A stretch of 64,000 nt of DNA from Methylobacterium dankookense (GTDB lineage Bacteria; Pseudomonadota; Alphaproteobacteria; Rhizobiales; Beijerinckiaceae): the NCBI RefSeq assembly GCF_902141855.1, contig NZ_CABFVH010000018.1, positions 43,030 to 107,029 of the forward strand, written 5' to 3'. The first letter of the stretch is position 1; every line of letters starts with the position of its first letter. The position numbers and the translations under genes are program-made. The notes beneath the pieces are model-generated. The model saw only the letters and a program-made list of their open reading frames with translations. It had not been told where the DNA came from and searched no databases. Positions 33,275-41,927 of this stretch are shown one piece after another.

Positions 33275-33928
33275 TCAGGCGTAGGCGTAGGGGCCGCCCC
33301 GTTGCAGGGCGCGCTGATAGGCGGGGCGGGCATGGATCCGTGCCAGCCAGTCGGTGACGCGTGGCCCGGCCCCGGTGCCGCGCGCCGCGAAGGCCTCGAG
33401 CGGGAAGCTCATCTGGATGTCGGCGGCCGAGAACTCCGTGCCGCAGAACCACGGACGGTCGGCGAGCTCCGCTTCCCAGTAGGCGGCGTGGCGGCGCAGC
33501 TCCGGCTCGACGAAGCCGCCGAGGACGCGGCCCGCCACCGCGCGCACCAGCGGCCGAACGAGCGCCGGGCTCGCGGGGGCGAGCCGCGAGAAGACGAGCT
33601 TCAGGAGGAGCGGCGGCATCGCCGAGCCCTCGGCATAGTGCAGCCAGTAGGTGTAGCGGGCGCGGGCCTCCGCCTCCGCCGGCACCAGGGCGCCGCCGCA
33701 GCGCTCGGTGAGGTGGGTGACGATCGCCCCCGATTCGGCGACCACCCGTCCCGCATCGGTGATGACCGGCGACTTGCCGAGCGGGTGCACCGCCCGCAAG
33801 GCCGGCGGCGCCAGCAGCGTCTTCGGATCGCGGGCATAGGCGCGGATCTCGTAGTCGAGGCCGAGTTCCTCGAGGAGCCAGAGCACCCGCTGCGAGCGGC
33901 TGTTCTCCAGATGGTGGACGGTGATCAT
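33275..33928 (-). CDS. Glutathione S-transferase family protein
   Basis: A 217-residue cytosolic GST. The thioredoxin-like N-terminal domain (1-78) begins MITVHHLENSRSQRVLWLLE, with S11/R12 at the usual glutathione-activating position, and has the cis-proline segment KSPVITDAG and the ES-type glutathione contact VVAESGAIVTHL. The helical C-terminal domain completes the fold. Substrate is unknown; detoxification or stress is usual. It is 28 bp from nudC on the same strand (nudC is upstream in transcription), so they may share a transcript. Confidence 0.9.
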   Translation of the reverse strand: MITVHHLENSRSQRVLWLLEELGLDYEIRAYARDPKTLLAPPALRAVHPLGKSPVITDAGRVVAESGAIVTHLTERCGGALVPAEAEARARYTYWLHYAEGSAMPPLLLKLVFSRLAPASPALVRPLVRAVAGRVLGGFVEPELRRHAAYWEAELADRPWFCGTEFSAADIQMSFPLEAFAARGTGAGPRVTDWLARIHARPAYQRALQRGGPYAYA

Positions 33929-33956
33929 CGCCGGATTTCCTGTGGGCGGGCGGCGC

Positions 33957-34862
33957 TCAGGCGCCGTCGAGGAAGGCCCGCATCAGGGTGTGGGCGATCG
34001 CCATCGGCGGCGGCGCGAAGAAGCCCTCCGGATGGCGCCGCTCCAGCATCTGGACCACCGCCTCGCGGTCGAACCAGCGGGCATCGGCGAGTTCGGTGGG
34101 GTCCGTGACGATGGCCTCGTCGAGGCCCTCGGCGATGCAGCCGATCATCAGCGAGGACGGAAAGGGCCAGGGCTGGGAGGCGAGGTAGCGCACCGCGCCG
34201 ACACGGATGCGCGTCTCCTCGTAGATCTCGCGGGCGACCCCCGCCTCGATGGTCTCGCCCGGCTCCAGGAAGCCGGCGAGGCAGGAATACATCCCCTCCT
34301 TGAAGTGGGGGCCGCGCCCGAGCAGGCAGGTCTCGCCCCGTCGGATCAGCATGATCGCCACCGGATCGGTGCGGGGGAAATGGTGCGCCTGGCAGTTCGG
34401 GCATTCGCGGCGGAAGCCGCCGGCCCTGGTCTCGGTCGGGGTGCCGCAATTGGCGCAGAAGCCGTGGCGGGCATGCCAGTCGAGCATCGACTTGGCGGTG
34501 GCGAGGAGGCCGAGCTCTTGCGGCTCGACCGCGCCCTCGGTGGCGATGGAGCGGAGGTCGAGGATCGTGAACGGCTCCGCCTCGTAGGCCGCGCCCGCAT
34601 CCGGATGGAGGCCGAGCGCGAAGACCGGGCTGTCGTCGATATGGCCGAGGAAGATGCGCTGGCGGATCGCGGCGCCCTCGGGCGCGACGCCGGCCGCCTC
34701 GTGCAGGGCGGTGCCGGCCTGCAGCACGGGACGGTCCCCGACGAGGAGGACGAGGCGCGCGCCCGGGACGTCCGGGCTCGGCACCGCGGATTCCGGCTGC
34801 TCGGAGGAGTGGCGCAGCAGGCGGCTCTGCGCGAAGCCGAGGGTCGCGAAGGGATCGGGCAT
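33957..34862 (-). CDS. nudC: NAD+ diphosphatase / RNA decapping hydrolase
   Basis: A 301-residue NudC. A zinc ribbon with CANCGTPTETRAGGFRRECP and a final C (four Cys, about 134-155) precedes the Nudix box GFLEPGETIEAGVAREIYEE (about 196-215) and the NudC-specific SQPWPFPSSLM (near 229-239). The enzyme hydrolyses NAD(H) to NMN(H) and AMP and removes NAD caps from RNA. The ATG at 34862 (MPDPFATLGFAQSRLL) is preferred because it lies 4 bp past the stop of the HIT gene; an in-frame start at 34919 would run back inside that gene and adds only low-complexity residues. Confidence 0.93.
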   Translation of the reverse strand: MPDPFATLGFAQSRLLRHSSEQPESAVPSPDVPGARLVLLVGDRPVLQAGTALHEAAGVAPEGAAIRQRIFLGHIDDSPVFALGLHPDAGAAYEAEPFTILDLRSIATEGAVEPQELGLLATAKSMLDWHARHGFCANCGTPTETRAGGFRRECPNCQAHHFPRTDPVAIMLIRRGETCLLGRGPHFKEGMYSCLAGFLEPGETIEAGVAREIYEETRIRVGAVRYLASQPWPFPSSLMIGCIAEGLDEAIVTDPTELADARWFDREAVVQMLERRHPEGFFAPPPMAIAHTLMRAFLDGA

Positions 34863-34866
34863 CGGC

Positions 34867-35283
34867 TCAGGCGGCGGCGAAGAGGGCGGCGGCGCGCTCG
34901 ACGAGCTGGGCGCGGGCATGCGGCGGATAGGGGCGCGCCTCGCCCTGGCCCCAGACCGGGCCGGGCCAGGCCGGATCGGAGCGGAAGCGGCCGACCACGT
35001 GGACGTGGAGCTGCGAGACCACGTTGCCCAAAGCGGCGACGTTCACCTTGTCGGGCTTGGCCAGAGCCTGCATCACGCCGACGGCGAGCCGCACCTCTCG
35101 GCTGAGGGTGTCGCCGTCCTCCGCCGAGAGGTCGGTGAGCTCGCTGACGTCGGGACGCCGCGGCACGAGGATCAGCCAGGGGTAGCGGGCATCGTCCATC
35201 AGCAGGACCTGCGCGAGGGGCAGGTCGCCGACCACCACCGTGTCGGCGGCGAGACGCGGGTCGAGGGCGAAGGCGTCGGTCAT
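34867..35283 (-). CDS. HIT domain protein (nucleotide hydrolase/transferase)
   Basis: A 138-residue histidine-triad protein. The motif appears as QLHVHVVGR, the variant form of HxHxH with two histidines in register, near residue 93. PWLILVPRR and the helical middle follow the HIT fold. Members cleave or transfer nucleoside phosphates. The start at 35283 (MTDAFALDPRLAADT) looks like the family N-terminus; 35292 would add MSC. It is 4 bp upstream of nudC, so the two nucleotide-processing genes form an operon. Confidence 0.85.
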   Translation of the reverse strand: MTDAFALDPRLAADTVVVGDLPLAQVLLMDDARYPWLILVPRRPDVSELTDLSAEDGDTLSREVRLAVGVMQALAKPDKVNVAALGNVVSQLHVHVVGRFRSDPAWPGPVWGQGEARPYPPHARAQLVERAAALFAAA

Positions 35284-35324
35284 GCAGCTCATCTAGCGCG
35301 CGGCCGCGCTCCCGTCGCCGGGCA

Positions 35325-35921
35325 TCAGAGTGCCGGCCGCACGCCGAGGCGCCCGACCGCGATGGTGTCGGCGTTGAGGAGGCCCTTGGCGTCGGTGCGG
35401 GCGAAGACCACCACGTTGGCGCCCGGCACCAGCAGCGCCCTCTCGCCCGGCCCGATCTGCGTCGTCGGCGTGTCCCGCGGCAGGGTGAAGCTCGGCGTGT
35501 CCTCGCCGTGGCGCAGGCGGACATGGACCGGGTCGGACCCGGTCCGGTCGGCGATCCAGCCGCCCGTCAGGGTGGCGCCGGGGCCGGTATCCCAGGGCTG
35601 GCTGCCCGCCTCGAAGCCGCGCTCGGAAGGGGCGTAGAGCGCGACCTCCCGCGCCGCCCGTCCCTCGCCCTTCGGCTCCGAGATCACGCTGATGTAGCTC
35701 TCCGGCTTGATGTCGCGGATCCGGCTCCGGGTGGCGATGAGCAACCGGGTCTTCGGGTTCATGTAGGCCGTCACCGTGCCGCCGTCGTAGCGGCGCACCA
35801 CCAGGGTGTCGTCGGCGCGCATCTCCACCGTTCCGCGGATGCGGGCGAGGCCGTTGACGGCGTCGGCCGGGCCGGAGAGGGCGAGGCCGACGAGGGCGGT
35901 TCCGATCGCGGTTCTGATCAC
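35325..35921 (-). CDS. Secreted hypothetical protein with DUF5666-like beta repeats
   Basis: A 198-residue exported protein. Residues 1-21 are a signal peptide (MIRTAIGTALVGLALSGPADA). The mature part has beta-rich segments such as ARIRGTVEMRADDTLVVRR and GERALLVPGANVVVFAR that resemble OB-like DUF5666 repeats in pattern (GTV...D..L.V). I cannot assign a function. It ends 33 bp before the HIT gene start on the same strand and could be in that transcription unit. Confidence 0.7.
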   Translation of the reverse strand: MIRTAIGTALVGLALSGPADAVNGLARIRGTVEMRADDTLVVRRYDGGTVTAYMNPKTRLLIATRSRIRDIKPESYISVISEPKGEGRAAREVALYAPSERGFEAGSQPWDTGPGATLTGGWIADRTGSDPVHVRLRHGEDTPSFTLPRDTPTTQIGPGERALLVPGANVVVFARTDAKGLLNADTIAVGRLGVRPAL

Positions 35922-36009
35922 GCTTGTGGTCCTGGGCGCGTGCCGGATTGGCGCTGCCGCAACGCCACCGGACGGCCGAGGTTCCTGCGCCGCGGTGCCG
36001 CGGGCGGTC

Positions 36010-36873
36010 TCAGTGCGCCATCAGGACCGGCAGGTCGGCATGGGTCAGGAGGTGGCTCGTCGGGCCGCCGAAGATCATCTGGCGCAGGCGGCTCTGGGTG
36101 TAGGCGCCCTTGATCAGGAGGTCGCAGCCGAACTCCATCGCCTCGGTGAGGTAGGTCTCGCCCGGCGTGCGCCGCCCGGCCGGCATGGCCTTGAACTCGG
36201 CGGCGATCCCTTCGCAGGCCAGCGCCCGGGCGAGGTCCTCGGCGCTCGGCCCCGGCACGGTGCCGCCCTCGACGCTGAGGACCAGGGTGCGCTTGGCGGC
36301 GCGCAGGAAGGGCATCGCGAAGGCCACCGCCCGCGCGGTCTCGGTGGAGCCGTTCCAGGCGATCACGATCGCCTCGCCGAGGCCGGTCGGGGCGGTGGGG
36401 GGCGCCAGCAGGATCGGGCGCCCCCCCTCGAACAGCGCGGTCTCGAAGGTCGCCATGCTGGGCGCTCCGTCCGTGGAGCCGGGCCGGCCGACGACGGTGG
36501 CCGAGAACAGGCGGGCATATTGCCCGAGGAAGCTGTCGCCCGCCGGCACGTCCTGGCGCCAGCGATAGCGCGGGCCGGCATCCAGCACCTTCTCCGGCAC
36601 GCACAGGCCGTCGCGGGCGTGGCGGGGGATGCCGGCCCCGTCCATGAAGGCGATGAAGCGGCCGCCCGCCTCCTCGGCCTCGGCGCGGTCGGCCTCCTCG
36701 TCGCGCAGCCAGGTCATGCCGCCGACCATGTCGACGGGCACGTATTCGGCGAGCGCGGGCCGGAGGGACACGCCCTCGATCAGGCTGCCGAAGCGCTGCG
36801 CCACGAGGCGCGTCGTCTCGAAGACGGAGGGCAGCGTGTCGTGCAGCGTCACGGGAACGAGCAGGGTCTTCAT
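36010..36873 (-). CDS. Universal stress protein (tandem/long form)
   Basis: A 287-residue UspA-superfamily protein. It begins MKTLLVPVTLHDTLPSVFET. The second half holds a clear Usp domain with IVIAWNGSTETARAVAFAMP and the C-terminal GAYTQSRLRQMIFGGPTSHL, the G-x2-G-x9-G(S/T)-type ATP-binding loop in altered form; the first half is a degenerate Usp domain. The ATG at 36873 follows an AGAGAGGA ribosome site; an in-frame start at 37005 adds an Arg/Pro-rich leader that overlaps the acyltransferase gene. Usual role: stress survival. Partner unknown. Confidence 0.87.
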   Translation of the reverse strand: MKTLLVPVTLHDTLPSVFETTRLVAQRFGSLIEGVSLRPALAEYVPVDMVGGMTWLRDEEADRAEAEEAGGRFIAFMDGAGIPRHARDGLCVPEKVLDAGPRYRWRQDVPAGDSFLGQYARLFSATVVGRPGSTDGAPSMATFETALFEGGRPILLAPPTAPTGLGEAIVIAWNGSTETARAVAFAMPFLRAAKRTLVLSVEGGTVPGPSAEDLARALACEGIAAEFKAMPAGRRTPGETYLTEAMEFGCDLLIKGAYTQSRLRQMIFGGPTSHLLTHADLPVLMAH

Positions 36874-36976
36874 CGCCGGATCCTCTCTGGGGGCGCGGGC
36901 CGGGGGCCGCCGCCGGGTCTTCGGCGCGGAGGCTAATGCGCGCGGCGCCGCCGGGAAATCGCCTGCGGCAGGCGGC

Positions 36977-38050
36977 TCACACGGTTTTCGCGCGCGGCGC
37001 CGCATCGGCGCGGTCGAGCCGGCGCCGCAGCCGGCGCGTCAGGGGCCGCTCGACGAGGCGGTAGGTGAGGATCGCGGCGGCGACGCTGCCCGCGAGCATC
37101 AGGGCGCCGACCCCGATGCCGCCGAGCGCCGGCGCCGCTCCGAGCCGCAGGACGGCCTCGCGCACGGCCCGCAGGGCGAAGGGGTGGACGAGGTAGAGGG
37201 CGTAGGAGGCATCGCCCAGCAGGACCGGGAGGCGGACCAGGGGGCGCCGGGCGGGCGCCTCGCTGCGGCCGAGGGCGGCGGCGGCCACCAGCATCGCGGC
37301 CGGCAGGCCGGCCAGGATGGGGCGGCCGAAGCCGGCGGGCTCGCCTGACGCGACGAGCGCGAGGCCGGCGAGCCCCGCGAGTGCCAGGGCGAGGCGCAGA
37401 GCCGCGGCGAGGCGGAGGCCGTGATGATGGACGAGCCCGAGACCGGCGCCGAACAGGAACTCCGCGACGATCGGGTCCGACCAGAAGGCGAGCGGCGCCG
37501 GCAGCGGGCGGAAGGCCGCGCCCGCCGCGACCAGTACGGCGAACAGGGCGGCGGTCCAGGCCACCGTCCGGGCCCGGCCGTGCCCGAGGCCGAGTGCGAA
37601 GACGGCGTAGAAGAACATCTCGTAGTTGAGCGTCCAGCCGAGGCCGTAGAGCGGCAGCAGGCTGCCATCGGTCCGCGCCGCCGGCCAGAACAGGAAGGAG
37701 GCCGCGACATAGGCCGGGTCGGCGGCCGCAGCGGCGTCGCCGAGCGCCCGCGGCGCGGCGAGCGCCACCAAGAGGAAGAGCAGGGTGACGAGCCAGTAGA
37801 GCGGCACCACCCGGGCGATGCGGTGGACGAGGAAGCGGGCCCGGCCGCCGGGCCGGTCGTAATCCGGGCCGGTGGCGTGGACCATGATGAAGCCGGAGAT
37901 CACGAAGAACACGTCGACGCCGGCCCACCAGGGCATCAGGGCCGCTCCCCCGCTGCCGAGGCTCAGCGCGCCGAGCTCGTGCCGCAGGTGGTGGGCGACC
38001 ACCATCAGCGCGGCGAGGGCCCGCAGGACTTGGAGGAGGTCGAGCCTCAC
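36977..38050 (-). CDS. Acyltransferase family 3 membrane protein (OafA/NodX-like)
   Basis: A 357-residue integral membrane O-acyltransferase with about ten hydrophobic helices. The N-terminus VRLDLLQVLRALAALMVVAH, with the conserved basic/His site RALAALMVVAHHLRHE, and GVDVFFVISGFIMVHATG are hallmarks of Acyltransferase_3. Such enzymes acetylate or succinylate exported polysaccharides. The GTG at 38050 gives the typical N-terminus; a GTG at 38110 would add 20 residues. Isolated from polysaccharide genes; target unknown. Confidence 0.87.
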   Translation of the reverse strand: MRLDLLQVLRALAALMVVAHHLRHELGALSLGSGGAALMPWWAGVDVFFVISGFIMVHATGPDYDRPGGRARFLVHRIARVVPLYWLVTLLFLLVALAAPRALGDAAAAADPAYVAASFLFWPAARTDGSLLPLYGLGWTLNYEMFFYAVFALGLGHGRARTVAWTAALFAVLVAAGAAFRPLPAPLAFWSDPIVAEFLFGAGLGLVHHHGLRLAAALRLALALAGLAGLALVASGEPAGFGRPILAGLPAAMLVAAAALGRSEAPARRPLVRLPVLLGDASYALYLVHPFALRAVREAVLRLGAAPALGGIGVGALMLAGSVAAAILTYRLVERPLTRRLRRRLDRADAAPRAKTV

Positions 38051-38252
38051 CGATGCGTCCTGCCGCGCGGCTGTCTCAAGCGTGACAGTATTGGCTCCGA
38101 CAAAACCCACGGCGTGTTCAAATTCCCAGGAACCAAGGCCCGTAACCCTCGTTTACGGCGTGAAGCGAGACCGGCGTTCCTGCCGGTTCCAGTCGCTCAG
38201 GCGCATGCGCCGAGCAGGCTGATACGCTGCACATCTTCATTCGAGGTACGGA

Positions 38253-38951
38253 ATGCTCAAGACATACGCCGCCGTGTCCGCCCTTGTGATTGCGATGTCC
38301 ACGCCCGCCATGGCGCAGGGCATGATGGATTACCGCCTGCAGGCCCTGCAGGCCAATGCCTTCGAGATCCAGGCGAGCCAGATCGCCCTGTCGAAATCGC
38401 GCAACCCCAAGATCCGCACCTTCGCCCGCGAGGCGATCCGCGACCACCGCGCGGCCAATGCCGCGCTTGCCGGCGGTGACGGCCCGATGGCCATGGGCGG
38501 CCCGGGCGACCTGATCGGCGCGCCGATCGCGGTGGCGGGCGGGGCCGTCGGGGCGGCCACGGGCGCGGCGGGCGGCGTCGTCGGCGGCACGCTGAACGGC
38601 GGCCCGGTCGGCGCCGTCGAGGGCGCGACCTCGGGCGCGGCGCGCGGCGCCGCCGCTGGCAGCCGGATCGGCCGCGGCGACGTGGACACCACGGCGGGCA
38701 CCCTGGTCCAGCCGAACCCCGAGCAGCAGGCCATGCTGGCCGAGCTGTCGGCGGCCCCGGCCGGCGCGCAGTTCGATCGCCTCTACGTGAGCCAGCAGCT
38801 CAAGGCGCACCAGATGGCGATCGGCATGACCCAGGCCTACGCCCAGACCGGCCCGAACCCGGCGCTCCGCACCTACGCGCAGCAGGCGCTGCCGGTCTAC
38901 CAGATGCATTACGAGCAGGCGCAGCGCCTGCCCGGCGGCCGCAGCATGTGA
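38253..38951 (+). CDS. DUF4142 protein interrupted by a glycine-zipper insert
   Basis: A 232-residue exported protein. A signal peptide (about 1-22, ending STPAMAQ) leads to the first DUF4142 half, ALQANAFEIQASQIALSKSR, with KIRTFAREAIRDH (about 31-72). Residues about 78-140 are an inserted Gly/Ala-rich glycine-zipper stretch (GGAVGAATGAAGGVVGGTL). The second DUF4142 half follows (GAQFDRLYVSQQLKAHQMAI, LRTYAQQALPVYQMH; about 155-222). DUF4142 is a ferritin-like helical bundle of unknown function; the insert looks like an outer-membrane-associating zipper. One open frame without interruption. Confidence 0.8.
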   Translation: MLKTYAAVSALVIAMSTPAMAQGMMDYRLQALQANAFEIQASQIALSKSRNPKIRTFAREAIRDHRAANAALAGGDGPMAMGGPGDLIGAPIAVAGGAVGAATGAAGGVVGGTLNGGPVGAVEGATSGAARGAAAGSRIGRGDVDTTAGTLVQPNPEQQAMLAELSAAPAGAQFDRLYVSQQLKAHQMAIGMTQAYAQTGPNPALRTYAQQALPVYQMHYEQAQRLPGGRSM

Positions 38952-39037
38952 GGCCGCGTCCCCCGGCTCCGGCCGGGGGAGGTTCCGCTCGATCGGGGCG
39001 GCGAGCCGAGAGGTTCGCCGCCCTTCGCGCGTCCGGC

Positions 39038-39703
39038 TCAGGTGCACGTGATGGTGGCGGAGGGGCGGATCGGGCTGCCCTGCCCGTCGACAGCGGGGCC
39101 GAAATCGCCGGTCTGCGGGTCGCGCACCAGCAGCTGGCCGCTCGCCACGCCGAAATGGGCGCCGTGCAGCTGAAGCTTGCCCGCCTCGACCCGCTCCTTG
39201 ATGAAGGGGAAGGTCAGCAGGTTCTCGATGCTCTGGCTCACCATCGCGTGCTCCAGGCGGGTGAGGTAGTCCGTGGCCGAGGAATCGCCGGCCTTGGCCT
39301 CGGCCGGGGCGACGAGGGAGACCCACTTGCCGATGAAGTTGCCGGGCGAGAGCGGCTTGGCCTTGTTGGCATAGGCCTTGATGCCGCCGCAGGTGGCGTG
39401 GCCGAGCACCACGATGTGCTCCACCTCGAGCGACTGCACCGCGAACTCGATCGCCGCCGAGGTGCCGTGATAGTCGCCGCCGGTCTCGTAGACGGGCACG
39501 ATGTTGGCGACGTTGCGGATCACGAAGAGCTCGCCGGGCCCCGCATCGAAGATCGCCTCGGGCGCGACGCGGCTGTCGCAGCAGCCGATCACCAGCACGT
39601 CAGGATCCTGGCTGGTGGCGAGCTGCTTGAAGCGGCGGCTTTCCTGCGGGAAGCGGTCCGAGAGGAAGGAGCGGTAACCCTCGGTCAGGGCTTGGGGGAA
39701 CAT
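39038..39703 (-). CDS. Beta-class carbonic anhydrase
   Basis: A 221-residue cytoplasmic zinc enzyme interconverting CO2 and bicarbonate. The first zinc cysteine and catalytic dyad are in GCCDSRVAPEAIF (CxDSR motif, near residues 40-52), and the His and second Cys are in GHATCGGI (near 101-108). Full length for the beta class and all ligands present. It could supply bicarbonate for carboxylases of one-carbon metabolism; that is inference. It sits 64 bp from the Nudix gene, which is upstream on the same strand. Confidence 0.95.
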   Translation of the reverse strand: MFPQALTEGYRSFLSDRFPQESRRFKQLATSQDPDVLVIGCCDSRVAPEAIFDAGPGELFVIRNVANIVPVYETGGDYHGTSAAIEFAVQSLEVEHIVVLGHATCGGIKAYANKAKPLSPGNFIGKWVSLVAPAEAKAGDSSATDYLTRLEHAMVSQSIENLLTFPFIKERVEAGKLQLHGAHFGVASGQLLVRDPQTGDFGPAVDGQGSPIRPSATITCT

Positions 39704-39767
39704 GCGGTCTCCTGCAGCTGGCGGCCGGCATTCGGCGGCGGATGGTTCGGGCGTCGCGCCTAAAAGA

Positions 39768-40283
39768 TCAGGCGTCGCGCCAGGTCAGGCGCACGGGCTC
39801 GGTGGGAACCCTGTCCTCGATCACGGCCCGCGCCAGCTCCCCAAGTCCCGCCGGCTCGATGTGTTCCTCGGTCGCGCACAATTCGTTGACGGGCCACCAA
39901 TGCGTGCCGAGCACGGGGTTGTCCTCGGTCTCTGCGAGCAGGCTGGTATCGACCCGGTCGTCGGGCAGGCGCACCAAGAAGTAGCGCTCGCGCGCGTCGC
40001 GCGACTGCTTGAACAGGTGGAAGGGGCCGTCGCAGGCGGCGATCTGGGGCCCGATCTCGGCCTCACGACCGATCTCCTCCTGAAGCTCGCGGCGGCAGGC
40101 CTCCACATGGCTCTCGCCGGGCTCCAGCCCGCCGCCGGGCATGAACCAGAAGGTCTTGGGGTTTCCATCCGGTCCCGTGGCGTGGACCGACTGGTAGCGG
40201 ATCAGCAGCAGGCGATCCTGCGGGTCGAAGACGAGGGCGCGGGCGATGTGCCGGACGTGAAGCGCGGATTCGGTCATGGCCAT
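39768..40283 (-). CDS. Nudix hydrolase
   Basis: A 171-residue Nudix protein (MAMTESALHVRHIARALVFD). The Nudix box, GLEPGESHVEACRRELQEEI followed by G, matches GX5EX7REUXEEXGU exactly at about residues 58-78. The C-terminal part includes EDNPVLGTHWWPVNELCA. Substrate cannot be told from sequence. A start at 40277 (MTESAL) is equally possible. The same frame is open far upstream, but that part is antisense to the lyase gene. Confidence 0.88.
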   Translation of the reverse strand: MAMTESALHVRHIARALVFDPQDRLLLIRYQSVHATGPDGNPKTFWFMPGGGLEPGESHVEACRRELQEEIGREAEIGPQIAACDGPFHLFKQSRDARERYFLVRLPDDRVDTSLLAETEDNPVLGTHWWPVNELCATEEHIEPAGLGELARAVIEDRVPTEPVRLTWRDA

Positions 40284-40448
40284 CGGGTTAGCAGGATTTG
40301 GCGGCGGCCTCCCGTGAATTCGGGTTGGCTCCGGGGCAAGGAGAATTTGGGGCCGCCGGGCCGCTGCTCTCGCCGCCATTGCCGCCTTGTCTCCGCTCAC
40401 CGCTCCCTGTATCGGCCGGTCGTTCCGAGGATCTGGGGAGAGGGTGCC

Positions 40449-41333
40449 ATGACCGAGATCCGCCCGCGCCGCAGCGTGCTCTCCATGCCGGGCTCCAATC
40501 CCCGCGCCCTGGAGAAGGCGCGCGGCCTGCCCTGCGACGTGGTGATGATCGACCTCGAGGACGCGGTGGCGCCCGAGGTGAAGCCGCAGGCCCGCGAGGC
40601 CGTCGCCGCGGCTGTCGCGGCCAAGTCCTTCGGCCGCCGCGAGGTGGTGGTGCGCATCAACCCCCTCGACGGCGACCACGGCGAGGACGACCTCGCCGCG
40701 CTCGCGCCTGCGGGACCCGATGCGGTGCTGGTGCCGAAGGTGACCGGGGCCGACACGCTCGTGGCTGTGGGCTCGCGCCTGCGCCGGCTGAAGGCTTCGC
40801 CCCAGACCCGGATCTGGGCGATGATCGAGAGCCCGGCCGCCATCCTCAACCTCGCCGACATCGCGAGCGCGGCCCGTGACGTGGACGTGCGCCTCGCCTG
40901 CCTCGTGGTCGGCCCGAACGACCTCCTGAAGGCGGGCCGCCTGCGGCCGGTGCCGGGCCGGGCGGCGCTGATGCCCTGGCTGATGAGCGCGGTCGCCGCC
41001 GCCCGGGCCTACGAGATCGACGTGATCGACGGCATCTACAACGCCTTCGAAGACGCCGACGGCTTCGCGGCCGAGTGCGCGCAGGGCCGCGATTGCGGCT
41101 TCGACGGCAAGATGCTGATTCATCCGAGCCAGATCGCGGCCGCCAACGCCGCCTTCGGCCCGACACCGGACGAGACCGCCGAGGCGGAGGCCCTGATCGC
41201 CGCCTTCTCCGAGCCCGAGAATCGCGGGCGCGGCGCCATCCCCTTCCGCGGCCGGATGGTGGAGCGCCTGCATGCCGAGGAGGCGCGGCGCGTCCTGGTG
41301 CTCGCCGAGTCCATCGCGCAGCTCCGGGCGTGA
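40449..41333 (+). CDS. HpcH/HpaI/CitE-family CoA ester lyase (malyl-CoA lyase/thioesterase-like)
   Basis: A 294-residue TIM-barrel CitE-family enzyme. Signature parts: RRSVLSMPGSNPRALEKA at the N-terminus, VVMIDLEDAVAPEVK with the first acidic metal ligand, VVVRINPLDG, WAMIESPAAILNL (Glu ligand) and FDGKMLIHPSQIAAAN. Relatives cleave malyl-CoA or citramalyl-CoA or act as malyl-CoA thioesterase (Mcl2). In methylotrophs the main malyl-CoA lyase is a distinct, somewhat longer protein of the serine cycle; this shorter one lacks serine-cycle neighbours, so it is probably the accessory CitE/Mcl2-like type. ATG at 40449 after GGGAGAGGGTGCC. Confidence 0.85.
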   Translation: MTEIRPRRSVLSMPGSNPRALEKARGLPCDVVMIDLEDAVAPEVKPQAREAVAAAVAAKSFGRREVVVRINPLDGDHGEDDLAALAPAGPDAVLVPKVTGADTLVAVGSRLRRLKASPQTRIWAMIESPAAILNLADIASAARDVDVRLACLVVGPNDLLKAGRLRPVPGRAALMPWLMSAVAAARAYEIDVIDGIYNAFEDADGFAAECAQGRDCGFDGKMLIHPSQIAAANAAFGPTPDETAEAEALIAAFSEPENRGRGAIPFRGRMVERLHAEEARRVLVLAESIAQLRA

Positions 41334-41806
41334 GCGGTCCGGACCTGCCCGAGATCGCGGTCCGGATCCTCGATCCGCGGCTCGCCGGCTGGGGCTTCCC
41401 GCGCTGGGGCTCGGAGGCCGCGGCCGGGCTCGACCTGCATGCCTGTCTCGACGCGCCGCTGACGCTCGATCCGCAGGGGCCCCCCGCCCTGATCCCGGCG
41501 GGGTGCTGCCTGATGATCGGCGATCCCGCCTGGTGCGGGCTCGTCTTCCCGCGCTCGGGCCTCGGCCACCGCGAGGGGCTCGTCCTCGGCAACGGGACGG
41601 GCGTGATCGACGCCGATTACGAGGGGCCGCTCCTGATCTCGGCCTGGAACCGCAACCCGGCCCCGGGCGCGCCGATCGTGATCGAGCCGGGCGCCCGCAT
41701 CGCGCAGATCGTGTTCACGCGCATCGCCCGCCCGCGCCTCCGCCTGGTCGAGGCCGCGTCGGGCTCGGCCCGCGGCGCCGGCGGCTTCGGATCGAGCGGC
41801 GTCTGA
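41330..41806 (+). CDS. dut: dUTP diphosphatase
   Basis: A 158-residue trimeric dUTPase, which hydrolyses dUTP to dUMP and keeps uracil out of DNA. The five motifs are visible in order: SEAAAGLDLHA (motif 1), PRSGLG (motif 2), GNGTGVIDADYEGPL (motif 3), GARIAQIVF (motif 4) and the C-terminal arm RGAGGFGSSG (motif 5). Start is GTG at 41330, overlapping the lyase stop (GTGA), so the genes are coupled although their roles differ. Complete. Confidence 0.94.
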   Translation: MSGPDLPEIAVRILDPRLAGWGFPRWGSEAAAGLDLHACLDAPLTLDPQGPPALIPAGCCLMIGDPAWCGLVFPRSGLGHREGLVLGNGTGVIDADYEGPLLISAWNRNPAPGAPIVIEPGARIAQIVFTRIARPRLRLVEAASGSARGAGGFGSSGV

Positions 41807-41925
41807 ATCCGGGGATCCCAAAGGGATCATCCCTTTGGTGGGGTCTCGGGGCGAAGCCCTGATGGACATTCCAGGGCTCCGCCCTGGACCCGCCAAAGGC
41901 CTGAGGCCTTTGGAAACCCGGATTC
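41805..41925. repeat. Cloverleaf-like intergenic repeat, copy 1
   Basis: An outer 9-bp stem (GAATCCGGG at 41805-41813, CCCGGATTC at 41917-41925) encloses three arms: CCAAAGGG/CCCTTTGG (41818-41825, 41831-41838, loop ATCAT); a long central arm from GGGTC (41841-41845) to GACCC (41887-41891) containing AGCCCTG/CAGGGCT; and CCAAAGGCC/GGCCTTTGG with loop TGA. The left stem overlaps the dut stop codon and the element ends 2 bp before the GH15 stop, between convergent genes. A diverged copy is at 53592-53710. Confidence 0.8.
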
Positions 41926-41927
41926 TT

